DNA of 27,093 nucleotides, from positions 1 through 27,093 of IMG/VR virus record IMGVR_UViG_3300031963_000786; one strand, written 5' to 3'. Positions 12,964-20,608 of this stretch are shown one piece after another. Positions within the stretch are counted from its first letter, which is position 1. The number at the start of each line of letters is the position of its first letter. The notes beneath the pieces are model-generated. The model saw only the letters and a program-made list of their open reading frames with translations. It was not told the DNA's origin and ran no database searches. This DNA is from a virus. A program made the translations under genes and the position numbers.

Positions 12964-13290
12964 TTATAGTTCAGAACCGAAGGCTGTAAAAGTCAATGAG
13001 CTTGCTGCGGATGCGTAAGTTACAATTACATTTCCTGAAGAAAGTGTTACACCAAGAGTTAGCGCCACCGAATCATTTGCTGCAATTGACACGTCATATG
13101 CAATGTAGTGTGAGTCAGCTAATGTAGTACCAGTTGTTGGCTTAACAGCCAAACGGTATGTACGTGCAGAAGTTGAACGATTAGCTACAACAATTGTTGA
13201 CACAACAGCAGATGAACCAGAAGATACTGTGTAAAGGTTCTCAGCGGTAGTGGCAGCAGCAGCAACTTGACCTAGTATTTTGTATGCCAT
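12964..13290 (-). CDS. Small virion structural protein, fibre-associated
   Basis: This 108-aa protein starts MAYKILGQVAAAAT and has YTVSSGSSAVVSTIVVANRS, YRLAVKP, HYIAYDVSIAANDSVALTLGVTL and a VTYASAASSLTFTAFG end. It is a beta-sandwich-like pattern seen in cyanophage and other aquatic phage structural proteins near fibre genes. Its ribosome-binding site (GGGAG) lies inside the end of the Mtd-N-like gene upstream. A capsid-decoration or fibre-joint role is possible. Confidence 0.78.
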   Translation of the reverse strand: MAYKILGQVAAAATTAENLYTVSSGSSAVVSTIVVANRSTSARTYRLAVKPTTGTTLADSHYIAYDVSIAANDSVALTLGVTLSSGNVIVTYASAASSLTFTAFGSEL

Positions 13291-13294
13291 TTAT

Positions 13295-13498
13295 TTATGC
13301 TCCCATCAATAGAAAAGGGTCTAAGCTGGAGGCGGATACCTCCGAAGCTTTTGCTAGTGGGAACCCACCAGCTGTAGAACCATCGTGTACAACGATAGTG
13401 TCTTTGTCGGTGTCGATTGTTATCTCGCCGAGCAAACCTGTAAATGTCGAGTGTTGTGATGTTGTTCCTCGACGTAGTTGTAATGCAAATGCTGGCAT
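13295..13498 (-). CDS. Small Mtd-N-like tail protein
   Basis: This 67-aa protein matches the N-terminal domain of the phage major tropism determinant group: LQLRRGTTSQHSTFTGLLGEI at 6-26 and DTIVVHDGSTAGGFPLA at 33-49. In larger proteins this domain sits at the base of a receptor-binding trimer; here it stands alone and ends with DPFLLMGA, so it may be a connector between the fibre and the adhesins. GGGAG from the last codons of the tail-fibre gene upstream serves as its ribosome-binding site. No retroelement or variable repeat was seen nearby. Confidence 0.82.
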   Translation of the reverse strand: MPAFALQLRRGTTSQHSTFTGLLGEITIDTDKDTIVVHDGSTAGGFPLAKASEVSASSLDPFLLMGA

Positions 13499-13500
13499 TG

Positions 13501-15159
13501 TTATGCTCCCATCATCATAAAGATGTCGGTCAATGGGTCAGTAACAATAGTTGCCCATGACGCTGTTGAACCGTTTGTAGTCAAATATTTTCCACCATTA
13601 CCAGATTGAGATGGCAGGGCATCCACAGTTCCCCAACTTGCCGTTGAACCATTGGTGGTTAGGTACTTGCCAGTATGGGTTGCTTGCGCTGGTAGTACAT
13701 ATACACTTGATGTATCAAGTGATACGGTAACCGCCCCGCTTCCACCACCTCCGCTTAAACCTGTACCAGCGGTAACTGCAGTGATATCACCAGAAGTTGT
13801 TACAACTTCCCACGCAGTTCCGTTATAGACATTCATATTCTTATTGGTTGAGTTCCAATAAAGAGCGCCTTCAAGAAGAGCATCTCCGTCATTGTCTAGT
13901 GTTGGAGCCGATGCTTTAGAGCCAAGATATCTGTCATCAAAGTTGTCGTAACTTGTAGCAGCAGAGCTGGCTGAAGTTGCAGCAGATGACGCACTTGTAG
14001 CAGCAGATGTTGCACTGGTTTGTGCTGATGCTGTTAGGGTTGCAATGTTTAGATAAGTACTAGTTGTTGTATCGGTGTCAGTAATAGAACCAAGGTCACG
14101 TAAGATACCTGAACCAGTAAGACCAGTTACTGCGGTAAAACTATTAGCAGCACTTGTTGCTGATGTAGCAGCACTTGCTGCACTGGTGGCAGCAGCTGTT
14201 GCAGACGCTGCAGCCGAAGTAGCTGAGGTTGCAGCAGCAGTAGCCGAGTTAGCAGCGCTGGTTGCCGAAGTTTGGATAGCAGCAACTGAGGCAGCAGCGG
14301 TTGTTGCACTAGCAGCAGCACTGGTAGCACTGGTCGCTGCAGCGGTTGCTGAAGTTGCAGCAGAAGCTGCCGATGTTGCAGCTGCCGTAGCTGAAGTGTC
14401 TGCAGAAGAAGCAGATGTTGCAGCAGCAGTGGCTGATGTAGCAGCGGATGATGCACTTGTTGCTGCTGCGGTTTGAGATGTTAATGCGCTTGCTGCAGAT
14501 GTGGCTGCTGCTGTAGCGCTTGTTGCTGCCGAGCTTGCAGATGTGGCTGCTGCGCTAGCAGAACTAGCAGATGCTGTTGCTGAATTAGATGCTGATGTAG
14601 CAGAGGTTGCTGCAGATGTAGCACTGGTTGCAGCACTAGCTGCACTAGTTGAAGCAGCTGCTACTTGAGCATCAGCAAAGTCTTTACGTACTGCATCAGA
14701 AGATGATGTTGGTGTTGCAAGATTAGTAATCTTGTATCCACCAGCATCAAGAATAGAACCAAGGGTTGCCGTGGTTAGGGTCTTACCAGTAAGAGTTTGC
14801 GCTCCGCCAGTTCCAACAATATCTCCAGTTACTCCATGTGCTGAGGTTGCAGCTTCATGGCTGCGAGAATCTGAATAGTCACGACCAGAAACACCGTGTT
14901 CAACAGTAGCACCAACAGAGTGGGACTTGGCGGTTGAGCCATCAACACCGCGAGTTACCGTGTATGCGCTACCAACAAGACCAGTGACATCAATGATTTC
15001 TTCATTGGCTGTATCTTTTTCAAGGATGAGTGTGAATGGATACTGCGATGGTAAACCAGAAGCAGCAGCCAGTTGCAAGCTTGTAGAGCCTGAATCGACA
15101 GCGCTAGACAGTGTTGTCTTAGCAGCTGTCGAGCTGTAATAGCGTGTAATTGATGGCAT
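13501..15159 (-). CDS. Long Ala/Ser/Thr-rich tail fibre protein
   Basis: This 552-aa protein has an N-terminal beta domain (about 1-90; TLILEKDTANEEIIDV, YTVTRGVDGSTAKSH), a fibre neck with GGYKITNLATPTSSSDAVRKDFADAQ at 140-165, a long run of Ala-Ala-Thr-Ser-Ala type repeats at about 168-345 and again near 375-400, and a C-terminal domain with two copies of GKYLTTNGSTASW. The repeats likely form an elongated trimeric shaft. The N-terminal domain resembles part of the adaptor protein upstream (15163-16062), suggesting where it docks. GAGG lies 6 bases before the ATG. Confidence 0.85.
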   Translation of the reverse strand: MPSITRYYSSTAAKTTLSSAVDSGSTSLQLAAASGLPSQYPFTLILEKDTANEEIIDVTGLVGSAYTVTRGVDGSTAKSHSVGATVEHGVSGRDYSDSRSHEAATSAHGVTGDIVGTGGAQTLTGKTLTTATLGSILDAGGYKITNLATPTSSSDAVRKDFADAQVAAASTSAASAATSATSAATSATSASNSATASASSASAAATSASSAATSATAAATSAASALTSQTAAATSASSAATSATAAATSASSADTSATAAATSAASAATSATAAATSATSAAASATTAAASVAAIQTSATSAANSATAAATSATSAAASATAAATSAASAATSATSAANSFTAVTGLTGSGILRDLGSITDTDTTTSTYLNIATLTASAQTSATSAATSASSAATSASSAATSYDNFDDRYLGSKASAPTLDNDGDALLEGALYWNSTNKNMNVYNGTAWEVVTTSGDITAVTAGTGLSGGGGSGAVTVSLDTSSVYVLPAQATHTGKYLTTNGSTASWGTVDALPSQSGNGGKYLTTNGSTASWATIVTDPLTDIFMMMGA

Positions 15160-15162
15160 TTA

Positions 15163-16062
15163 TTACCTCGTATACTGGATTGTGTTTAGGAAGTTGGCTT
15201 GTTGCTTAGCAATCTCTTCTGCTAGGCGAACTGTGTAAAGTTGGAATATGTACTTAGCAGCATTGGTTGATGCTCCAGCTTGTACTGGTTGGTCAATAAC
15301 ATCTGCAGATACCGATGTTGCTGTTACCTTTCCTGGGTCTACTGTTGACAGTAAACGATACATAGCACCAAGACGAACTACATCTTCGCATGATGCTGGA
15401 AGCCCGCTAACCGTTAGTTCTTGGTTATCGGTGATTGTTGTTGGAAACTTTGTATATTGAACATTGACTGTGCGACCAGGCATTGGTGATTCTTTTAGAA
15501 TCAATGCCTGCTTGATGGTTGAAGTAGTGGTGTCGTAATAGTTTTTATCAACACGGTAGTTCTTAATAATTTGCCATACGCCAGTTGAATCTGGAACATC
15601 CCATGAGATGCCCACAATATCTTCCATTGCATCTGGCATTAAGTATGAATAATCTGCACCGTTAAAAGTAAATGTATAGTAAGTAATGCAAGGGAAGTTC
15701 ATTGCCTTGATTGTTTCAAGGATTGCTCGCTTAACTTGATTACGAGGGAAGATTGGATTGTTTCGTACAACCGAACCAGCTACGTGACTTGTTGCTGTGG
15801 TTCCACGCCAGCCACGACCAATTGGATTTCCAGCCACGCCAAGTGCTTGGATAGTACCGCTAGTCTGAATAGCTTTCTTTACATAAATTAACTCATCGTC
15901 AATTTCAACGATTCCTCTGCTGATTGCTGATGCGTCATCAACCAACATGGTTAGGTCGCCAGCAGTTGTGGCGCTAGTAATAACCGTAACTGATTCTTGG
16001 TTTTTGACGTAGGAGTTAACTTCGCCAAGGGTCTGTTCGGTCAGCTGGTTTAGTGTTGCCAT
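15163..16062 (-). CDS. Virion adaptor/neck-like structural protein
   Basis: This 299-aa protein has an N-terminal helix, a beta-rich module at about 25-105 (GIVEIDDELIYVKKA, GRGWRGTTATSHVAGSVV), a middle helix (NQVKRAILETIKAMNF), a second beta region with DAMEDIVGISWDVPD, and a helical end (YIFQLYTVRLAEEIAKQQANF). The site between capsid genes and the fibre suggests a head-tail adaptor or tail hub protein. The module with ELIYV and RGTTATSH recurs in weaker form in the fibre N-terminus. I do not recognise an exact family. Confidence 0.72.
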   Translation of the reverse strand: MATLNQLTEQTLGEVNSYVKNQESVTVITSATTAGDLTMLVDDASAISRGIVEIDDELIYVKKAIQTSGTIQALGVAGNPIGRGWRGTTATSHVAGSVVRNNPIFPRNQVKRAILETIKAMNFPCITYYTFTFNGADYSYLMPDAMEDIVGISWDVPDSTGVWQIIKNYRVDKNYYDTTTSTIKQALILKESPMPGRTVNVQYTKFPTTITDNQELTVSGLPASCEDVVRLGAMYRLLSTVDPGKVTATSVSADVIDQPVQAGASTNAAKYIFQLYTVRLAEEIAKQQANFLNTIQYTR

Positions 16063-16313
16063 TATGCTTGCGCTGCCCTTCCAATAAGGTCAGATGCTCT
16101 GACCGCTTTTTGAATGTCTTTCATTTTTGTTGAAGCAGGTTGAATTCCTAGCTTGCGAGCCTCACGATATGCGCTCAATTCTTTATCTGTATTTTTAATA
16201 TCGGCTGATACATGCTCATTGCTAATACTTAAATTAGCTGCACGAAGACAATCCCCCCAAGACTCATGGTCTTGAGTTGTACATCCACTTCTACACTTCG
16301 ACAATGTATTCAC
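16062..16313 (-). CDS. Small Cys-motif protein common in actinophages, unknown function
   Basis: This protein of up to 83 aa starts at GTG 16313, or at TTG 16304, which has GGTG 6 bases upstream. It contains CRSGCTTQDHESWGDCLRAA near the start (C7, C11, C22) and DKELSAYREARKLGIQPASTKM near 43-64. The same sequence pattern is familiar from structural regions of actinophages, with no known role. The three cysteines might bind a metal. It overlaps the 84-aa gene upstream by 23 bases and ends one base inside the adaptor gene start. Confidence 0.75.
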   Translation of the reverse strand: MNTLSKCRSGCTTQDHESWGDCLRAANLSISNEHVSADIKNTDKELSAYREARKLGIQPASTKMKDIQKAVRASDLIGRAAQA

Positions 16314-16545
16314 CGTATCCTGCAGCAGTTAACTCTGCTGCCTCTGCGTCAGTAATTGGGTTGTCATATCCACCACGAAGCACCTTGTCATAATCAGCCA
16401 AACTGCTATCTTGTGGTGAAACTATGGTTGACCAAGTTCCATTCTTCTTAACAACTGTCTTGCCCCATGGATAAGAAACAAACCAAAGGTCATATTGAAG
16501 ACCAAGCTTGATTGTCATGGTTGGTCCACGAAATATCTTTGCCAT
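16291..16545 (-). CDS. Small structural-region protein, unknown function
   Basis: This 84-aa protein starts at ATG 16545, which overlaps the TAA of the upstream gene (TAATG); a GTG two codons earlier is less likely. It reads MAKIFRGPTMTIKLG, then DLWFVSYPWGKTVVKKNGTW, and ends DAEAAELTAAGYGEYIVEV. The mix of short strands and a C-terminal helix suits a small head-tail joining or head-completion protein, but that rests only on position between capsid and adaptor genes. Confidence 0.7.
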   Translation of the reverse strand: MAKIFRGPTMTIKLGLQYDLWFVSYPWGKTVVKKNGTWSTIVSPQDSSLADYDKVLRGGYDNPITDAEAAELTAAGYGEYIVEV

Positions 16546-16820
16546 TACCACTTCACCTTGTCTGCCCAGTATGCTGCGGACATAACACCCTTGGCTATGT
16601 TCTTAGAGTGACGAGCCTTGAATGATTGGCGACGTTGGCGGTAAGACCTTGTTTCTCCAGCCTTCTTGGGAGAGCCTGATACACCTTGCTGACCAAACCT
16701 AATTGTCTTTACTTGTGAGCCAGACTTGGCTACGACAACATGGGATTTAGTGGGATGACTGGGTGTGCGCTTGGGTTTATTAAACCCTGCTACTCCCGCC
16801 CTCTTTAGCCTTGGGTCCAT
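16545..16820 (-). CDS. Basic conserved phage protein, unknown function
   Basis: This 91-aa protein is strongly basic, with VKTIRFGQQGVSGSPKKAGE at 38-57 and RQSFKARHSKNIAKGVMSAAYWADKVKW at 64-91. The ending pattern (SFKARHxKNIAKG then SAAYWAxKVKW) occurs in many phages, where it has no known function. The charge suggests nucleic-acid or capsid-interior binding. It overlaps the 56-aa gene upstream by 41 bases in another frame. Confidence 0.8.
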   Translation of the reverse strand: MDPRLKRAGVAGFNKPKRTPSHPTKSHVVVAKSGSQVKTIRFGQQGVSGSPKKAGETRSYRQRRQSFKARHSKNIAKGVMSAAYWADKVKW

Positions 16821-16950
16821 TCTTCTTATACTCCCCGACTTTTCCTAGTATCGATTGAATACGTCCGTCTTTACGAAGACGAACAATCATTCCATCTTTA
16901 ATCTGTATTGGGTTAAAACTATGTTTCGACTTGTACTTACCAGACGACAT
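16780..16950 (-). CDS. Small 56-aa basic protein
   Basis: ATG 16950 overlaps the TAA of the 40-aa gene (TAATG), and the frame ends with TAA at 16780 inside the next gene. It encodes 56 residues: MSSGKYKSKHSFN, then QIKDGMIVRLRKDGRIQSIL and KVGEYKKNG. The central part looks like a small SH3-like or KOW-like strand pattern, though this is weak. It is supported as a gene by its exact fit between two start/stop overlaps. Function unknown. Confidence 0.7.
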   Translation of the reverse strand: MSSGKYKSKHSFNPIQIKDGMIVRLRKDGRIQSILGKVGEYKKNGPKAKEGGSSRV

Positions 16951-17072
16951 TACTTTTTCTTTAGCTTAGGCTTCTTTACTGCCATCTTCTTGCCAGTCTT
17001 TTTGGCTTCAGCTTTAGCCATAGCCATTCCTTTAGCAGTATATGCAAATTCTTTCTTTCCTACTTTTGGCAT
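16950..17072 (-). CDS. Lysine-rich 40-aa protein
   Basis: ATG 17072 overlaps the TAA of the 66-aa gene and its own TAA overlaps the next ATG, so it is one link in a TAATG chain. The 40 residues (MPKVGKKEFAYTAKGMAMAK, then Lys/Ala-rich) are about one third lysine and form one likely helix. Similar tiny basic proteins occur near capsid genes of aquatic phages. DNA binding or capsid filling are guesses. Confidence 0.72.
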   Translation of the reverse strand: MPKVGKKEFAYTAKGMAMAKAEAKKTGKKMAVKKPKLKKK

Positions 17073-17272
17073 TATTCTTCATCCTTGTCTGTAAATTCTG
17101 GTGACTCTAATTCCCAATCGGGCAGATGACGAACCATTAGTTCCCACGCTTCGCCTTCTGTAAAACCTGCTTGTGCAAAAGAGTTATACAATTCATGTGC
17201 TTGATGTGCATACTCTTGGAGTGGCGTAAAGAAATCTAACGGTAGTTCTTCAGCCTTTTTCTTTTTAGCCAT
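17072..17272 (-). CDS. Small acidic protein downstream of the capsid gene
   Basis: This 66-aa protein has a Lys-rich start (MAKKKKAEELPLDFF), a helical middle (LQEYAHQAHELYNSFAQAGFTEGEAWELMVRHL) and an acidic end (ELESPEFTDKDEE). A good AAGGAG lies before ATG 17272. It is the first gene after the capsid gene and follows a hairpin at 17290-17311. I do not recognise a family; the helical middle resembles small actinophage proteins of the same position. Confidence 0.75.
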   Translation of the reverse strand: MAKKKKAEELPLDFFTPLQEYAHQAHELYNSFAQAGFTEGEAWELMVRHLPDWELESPEFTDKDEE

Positions 17273-17289
17273 TGTTCTCCTTGCGTGAA

Positions 17290-17311
17290 GAGGGGTGGTT
17301 GCCCACCCCTC
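17290..17311 (-). terminator. Hairpin just downstream of the capsid gene
   Basis: GAGGGGTGG at 17290-17298 and CCACCCCTC at 17303-17311 form a 9-bp GC-rich stem with a 4-base loop. It lies 13 bases beyond the major capsid stop codon and upstream of the next ribosome-binding site. No U-tract follows on the minus strand (TTCACGCAAGG), so it is more likely a partial terminator or an mRNA-stabilising 3' end than a full stop. Confidence 0.55.
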
Positions 17312-17323
17312 CCACTTTGTAAA

Positions 17324-18301
17324 CTACGCAGTTGCGATGCTTGACTTGGTCTGGATGACGTAACGTGCTTCCTTGCGGAAGATGTTCCATCCGAGTAGAC
17401 CCTTCCAACCCGCTGGGCGGAAGCGCATCAACTTATCTGTCACAGGACCGATAACTGTCTTTGGCTCGTAAGAAACAGCCTCAAGAAGAGCCTGCTTTCC
17501 GAGAAGAACAGTTGCGTATACCTTTGAAGTGCCTGAGCCAGAGATTGACTCGCAGCGTGGAGATTCGATATAACGAACTTGGTCGTAGATACCGATTTCA
17601 CCATTCCAAAGGTTGGCAACGCCAGCCTCTGTGTAGGTGTGAGGCAACTGCCATACAGCAGAACCAGATGATTGAGCTTCTGAACGAAGGTCATAAGATA
17701 CATCTGGGTGAATTAATGCTGTGTAGAGTCCGCCTTCACGTGGCTGTACGTTTGCGCCACGAAGCTTGGCAACACCCTTACGTGCAAGAGCAGCGGTTAA
17801 GTATGCAGCTGTGGTGCTTGAAGATACGTTCTCACCGTTGATGGTTGATTCATCAGCAGAAGTTGTACCTGTGTAACGCATTGTTGCAAGAGATGTCAGC
17901 TTGTTCCAGACCAAAGAGTCTAGAGAGTCGCGCATGTTGAATGACAACATGTCTGCAACAGCTGGGTCAATTGCTGAAAGTGACTCAAGAGCCAAGCGCT
18001 CAGTTGTGATTACAGCATTGCCGTATTCATCTACTGTAACATTCACCTTGTTGGTGTTGTTAAGTGTTACTGCGTCTGGGTCTTGTGTCTGAGTTAGTGC
18101 AGTAGTTGCACGTGATAGGTCCTGATAGACCTGGAAGACGACGGTGTTACCTGGGTTTGTTACATCGACTGGGCGCTTGTCCGCAAACTTACGGAACATT
18201 GGCTCAGAGCGAAGGTTAAACTCAATGTACTTGTCATACGCCGTCTGAATCAAGTTCGACATCGTTGATGTCGTTGTTGACGTTGCTGGTGTAGTAGGCA
18301 T
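17324..18301 (-). CDS. Major capsid protein, N4-gp56 family
   Basis: This 325-aa protein is the likely HK97-fold coat protein. The N-terminal segment TAYDKYIEFNLRSEPMFRKFADKRPVD (20-46) and GNTVVFQVYQDLSRATTALTQTQDPD (51-76), then VDEYGNAVITTERLALESL, and LYTALIHPDVSYDLRSE with the late NIFRKEARYVIQTKS end, follow the N4-gp56 capsid family. AGAAGG lies just before the ATG. It follows the scaffold gene by 34 bases and is followed by a hairpin, a layout that lets it be made at high level. About 700 capsid-shell copies or fewer are usual for such phages, but this cannot be read here. Confidence 0.9.
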   Translation of the reverse strand: MPTTPATSTTTSTMSNLIQTAYDKYIEFNLRSEPMFRKFADKRPVDVTNPGNTVVFQVYQDLSRATTALTQTQDPDAVTLNNTNKVNVTVDEYGNAVITTERLALESLSAIDPAVADMLSFNMRDSLDSLVWNKLTSLATMRYTGTTSADESTINGENVSSSTTAAYLTAALARKGVAKLRGANVQPREGGLYTALIHPDVSYDLRSEAQSSGSAVWQLPHTYTEAGVANLWNGEIGIYDQVRYIESPRCESISGSGTSKVYATVLLGKQALLEAVSYEPKTVIGPVTDKLMRFRPAGWKGLLGWNIFRKEARYVIQTKSSIATA

Positions 18302-18335
18302 GATTTCCTTCTAATTGGGGTTGATTGTGGACGTA

Positions 18336-18785
18336 TCAGCCTTTGAGTAGATTACTTAATTCCTCTGGCGAACCTACGTTCGCAATACGAGAAGCTAAGT
18401 CCTGACCCACGTATGGGTCAATATCTCCATTATCAAAGTCTGACATTCGCTCATATGATTGAGCGTCAGGGGACTCAGTCCCCTCTTCAACGGCTTCGAT
18501 ACCGAATGCATCGCCGTATTCATTTAACCATTGTGCGACAGCATCCTCGTCCGCTTCAACTTCATCTGGGATGAATTTTGCGATTCGTGGATTGAGTCCG
18601 AAACTTTCTAGGATTTCGCCAACGGATGCTTCGTGACTTTGCGTAGTGAACTCTGCAAGGATTTCATCACGTTCTTTGACTTGCTTAGAAAGTGCGTCAA
18701 TCTGTTTGCGAAGTTTCTTTACAAGGTCAGTTCCACTGCCATTGTCTTCATCTTCGTAGTCGTACTCTAGGTATTCTTCTGCCAT
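18336..18785 (-). CDS. Capsid scaffolding protein
   Basis: This 149-aa protein is acidic (EEYLEYDYEDEDNGSG at 3-18), with a coiled-coil helix (LVKKLRKQIDALSKQVKERDEILAEF at 21-46) and a middle region SVGEILESFGLNPRIAKFIPDEVE typical of phage scaffolds placed just before the capsid gene. A good GGGAG site lies before the ATG. It should guide procapsid assembly and then leave. No protease motif is seen, so it is probably removed by exit or by another protease. Confidence 0.87.
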   Translation of the reverse strand: MAEEYLEYDYEDEDNGSGTDLVKKLRKQIDALSKQVKERDEILAEFTTQSHEASVGEILESFGLNPRIAKFIPDEVEADEDAVAQWLNEYGDAFGIEAVEEGTESPDAQSYERMSDFDNGDIDPYVGQDLASRIANVGSPEELSNLLKG

Positions 18786-18926
18786 TGTTTTCTCCCTTTA
18801 TTAGTAGTTAAACCCTCATCGGGTTCTGCACCACACGTACTCCTCACCAGGGGTAGTGATTCGTAGACGTGATGACTTCCAGACTTATACACATCACCAG
18901 GGCTGGACGGTCTGGGACGGAATCTA
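18786..18926 (-). other. Non-coding gap upstream of the scaffold gene
   Basis: This 141-base gap is the longest clean gap within the late block. It contains TCACCAGGG twice in the same direction (18844-18852 and 18894-18902) and a small 5-bp stem (AACCC/GGGTT) close to the scaffold start. It may hold a promoter or processing site for high-level scaffold and capsid expression, but no convincing -10/-35 pair was found. No tRNA is visible. Confidence 0.4.
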
Positions 18927-20606
18927 TTAAACGTCAGGTGTTCTTAAACGAGAACCTAACGATGCGCGGTCAATTGCTCCACGTTGCTGGAACTTGGCGC
19001 GTTCTTTAGAGGCAAGCTTCTTAGTCTTGATACCAACTTCAGTACCACCTGCAAGACCAAGTGCTTCACGAGTTAAGTCTTCTGTACCAGCGGTTTCGCC
19101 ATACAGTGACATTAAGCGTCGGTAATCATCTTGTTCGCGGGCTGCACCTTGGAAGGCACGTTCGGCAGCATCTGCCTTACCTGCCTTGGTAATCTCTTCA
19201 GCAAAGGCTCTAGAGATACCTGTATCAAATCCTGCACGAGCAGCAGCGCCACCAACTTCAGCAGAGGTATACATCAATTTAGCTTGCTCTGTTGAATACT
19301 GGTAACGAGAGTTGATAGCATCAAATGCCTTCTCGTTATCTAGAAGATAGGCGACCAAGTCGCCAGATGATAAGCCATAGTAATCTTTAAGTGATTTAAC
19401 AATTGCTTGGTCTGCCTTTTGTAGCGCATTCTGTGCAATGTTTACACGTGCTGTAAATTCACCAACGCTGATTGAGTTGGCAATAAGGTTACCTAAATCT
19501 TCTGGTTGGTCGTAGAACATTTCTGGTAATCCTGCTTCTTGCATGATTTCTCTATAGCCATCTTCGGCTGCAATGTATTCTGCAGGAGCTAGAAGTCTGT
19601 CACCAGGGCGACCCTTACCATCTGCTATACGTTTACGAATAGCCTCGTTAGCAGCAAACCGTGTCTTGTATGCATCACTGGTATAGATACTGTTAAGAAC
19701 CTGTGCATCGGTAGGCATAATGTTTTCTTCATAGACCTTGTCTATGGTGTCAACTAGTGACTTAATAAATGCATCACCAAGTCCTGTGTTCTCAAACATC
19801 TTCATGACTGAGTCACGAGCACCAAAGTCCTTGTAAGATTCGATTAACTTACCAAGAGAACCATCGGACATCTGCTCGTATACTTCAACAACGCCACCAG
19901 TTTTACGAACCGTACGTGTTCCAGTAACCTTTGGCTTAGCAGCATCGGCTGCAGCAGCAGCCTGCATAGCTGCAATCTGTGCAGTTAGCGCAGCAATCTG
20001 GTCAAGAATTGCACCTGTTGCTGCTGCATCAGGACCTTTACCACCAGCACCAGTATTAGGGTCGCCACCAAAAGATGGACTAGAAGTTGGTGTGGGTGAT
20101 GGAGTAGGTGTCGGGGTAGGTGTTGGGGTAGGACTAGGTGTAGGTGAGGGCGTTGGGCTAGGTGAAGGACTTGGGGTAGGACTTGGAGTAGGTGAAGGAC
20201 TAGGAGTAGGTGAAGGACTAGGAGTAGGTGAAGGACTAGGAGTTGGCGAAGCAGTTGGTTTCGGTGAAGCAGTTGGTGTTGGTGAAGGGGTTACTGTTTG
20301 ATTTTGATATCCAACATTTACTGTAGTTCCAGACCAAATCATGTTTCCACCCTGATACTTAGGGTTAGATTCAAACTTTGGATTTAGCTCTAAAATTTCC
20401 GCAACTGTTGTATTGTTTCTTGCAGCAATAGATGAAAGAGTGTCACCAGGTTTAACAGTTACCTTAACTGGAACTTGAGTTGTTGTTGCTTGAGAAGCAG
20501 CATTAGCAGCTTGCATTTGAGAAATACGTGCTCGCTCTGCAGCGTCGGCTGCAGCATCATTTCGTACAGCAATTACTGAATCGTAAAAATCGTCATATGC
20601 TCCCAT
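18927..20606 (-). CDS. LysM virion protein with long Pro/Thr/Ser linker
   Basis: This 559-aa protein has a helical start (1-45), a LysM domain at about 48-99 ([26 protein letters not shown], then GTTVNVG), and an almost pure Pro-Ser/Pro-Thr linker at about 106-188. A Gly-rich spacer and an Ala-rich helix ([21 protein letters not shown]) lead to a large helical C-terminal region. LysM binds GlcNAc-containing glycans, here most likely peptidoglycan. The position upstream of scaffold and capsid suggests an internal or injected virion protein. Its LysM is a close relative of the one in the 419-aa neighbour, so they probably arose by duplication. Confidence 0.82.
   Translation of the reverse strand: MGAYDDFYDSVIAVRNDAAADAAERARISQMQAANAASQATTTQVPVKVTVKPGDTLSSIAARNNTTVAEILELNPKFESNPKYQGGNMIWSGTTVNVGYQNQTVTPSPTPTASPKPTASPTPSPSPTPSPSPTPSPSPTPSPTPSPSPSPTPSPTPSPTPTPTPTPTPSPTPTSSPSFGGDPNTGAGGKGPDAAATGAILDQIAALTAQIAAMQAAAAADAAKPKVTGTRTVRKTGGVVEVYEQMSDGSLGKLIESYKDFGARDSVMKMFENTGLGDAFIKSLVDTIDKVYEENIMPTDAQVLNSIYTSDAYKTRFAANEAIRKRIADGKGRPGDRLLAPAEYIAAEDGYREIMQEAGLPEMFYDQPEDLGNLIANSISVGEFTARVNIAQNALQKADQAIVKSLKDYYGLSSGDLVAYLLDNEKAFDAINSRYQYSTEQAKLMYTSAEVGGAAARAGFDTGISRAFAEEITKAGKADAAERAFQGAAREQDDYRRLMSLYGETAGTEDLTREALGLAGGTEVGIKTKKLASKERAKFQQRGAIDRASLGSRLRTPDV
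20185..20238. repeat. Three exact 18-bp tandem repeats in the linker
   Basis: The unit GGAGTAGGTGAAGGACTA (plus strand) occurs three times without change at 20185-20202, 20203-20220 and 20221-20238. It is flanked by degenerate copies from about 20081 to 20296. On the coding strand each unit encodes six residues of the Pro-Ser/Pro-Thr linker. Such repeats can change copy number by slippage, so linker length may vary between isolates. Confidence 0.9.
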
Positions 20607-20608
20607 GT

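Noticed and set aside
13295-13498. Diversity-generating retroelement suggested by the Mtd-N-like domain
   Set aside because: No reverse transcriptase frame, template repeat or variable repeat was seen in the window.
14075-14476. Ala/Val-rich plus-strand frame and a Leu/Gln-rich minus-strand frame
   Set aside because: Both are shadows of the Ala/Ser/Thr repeats in the tail fibre gene.
13501-15159. Possible CRISPR or direct-repeat array in the fibre region
   Set aside because: The repeats are degenerate codon-level Ala/Ser/Thr repeats without uniform spacers.
18786-18926. A 22-codon open stretch in the gap upstream of scaffold (WKSSRLRITTPGEEYVW)
   Set aside because: It looks protein-like but a stop codon lies right before it and no ATG, GTG or TTG start is available at its beginning.
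20092-20301. Gly/Val-rich plus-strand frame
   Set aside because: It is the complement of the Pro-Ser/Pro-Thr linker repeats.
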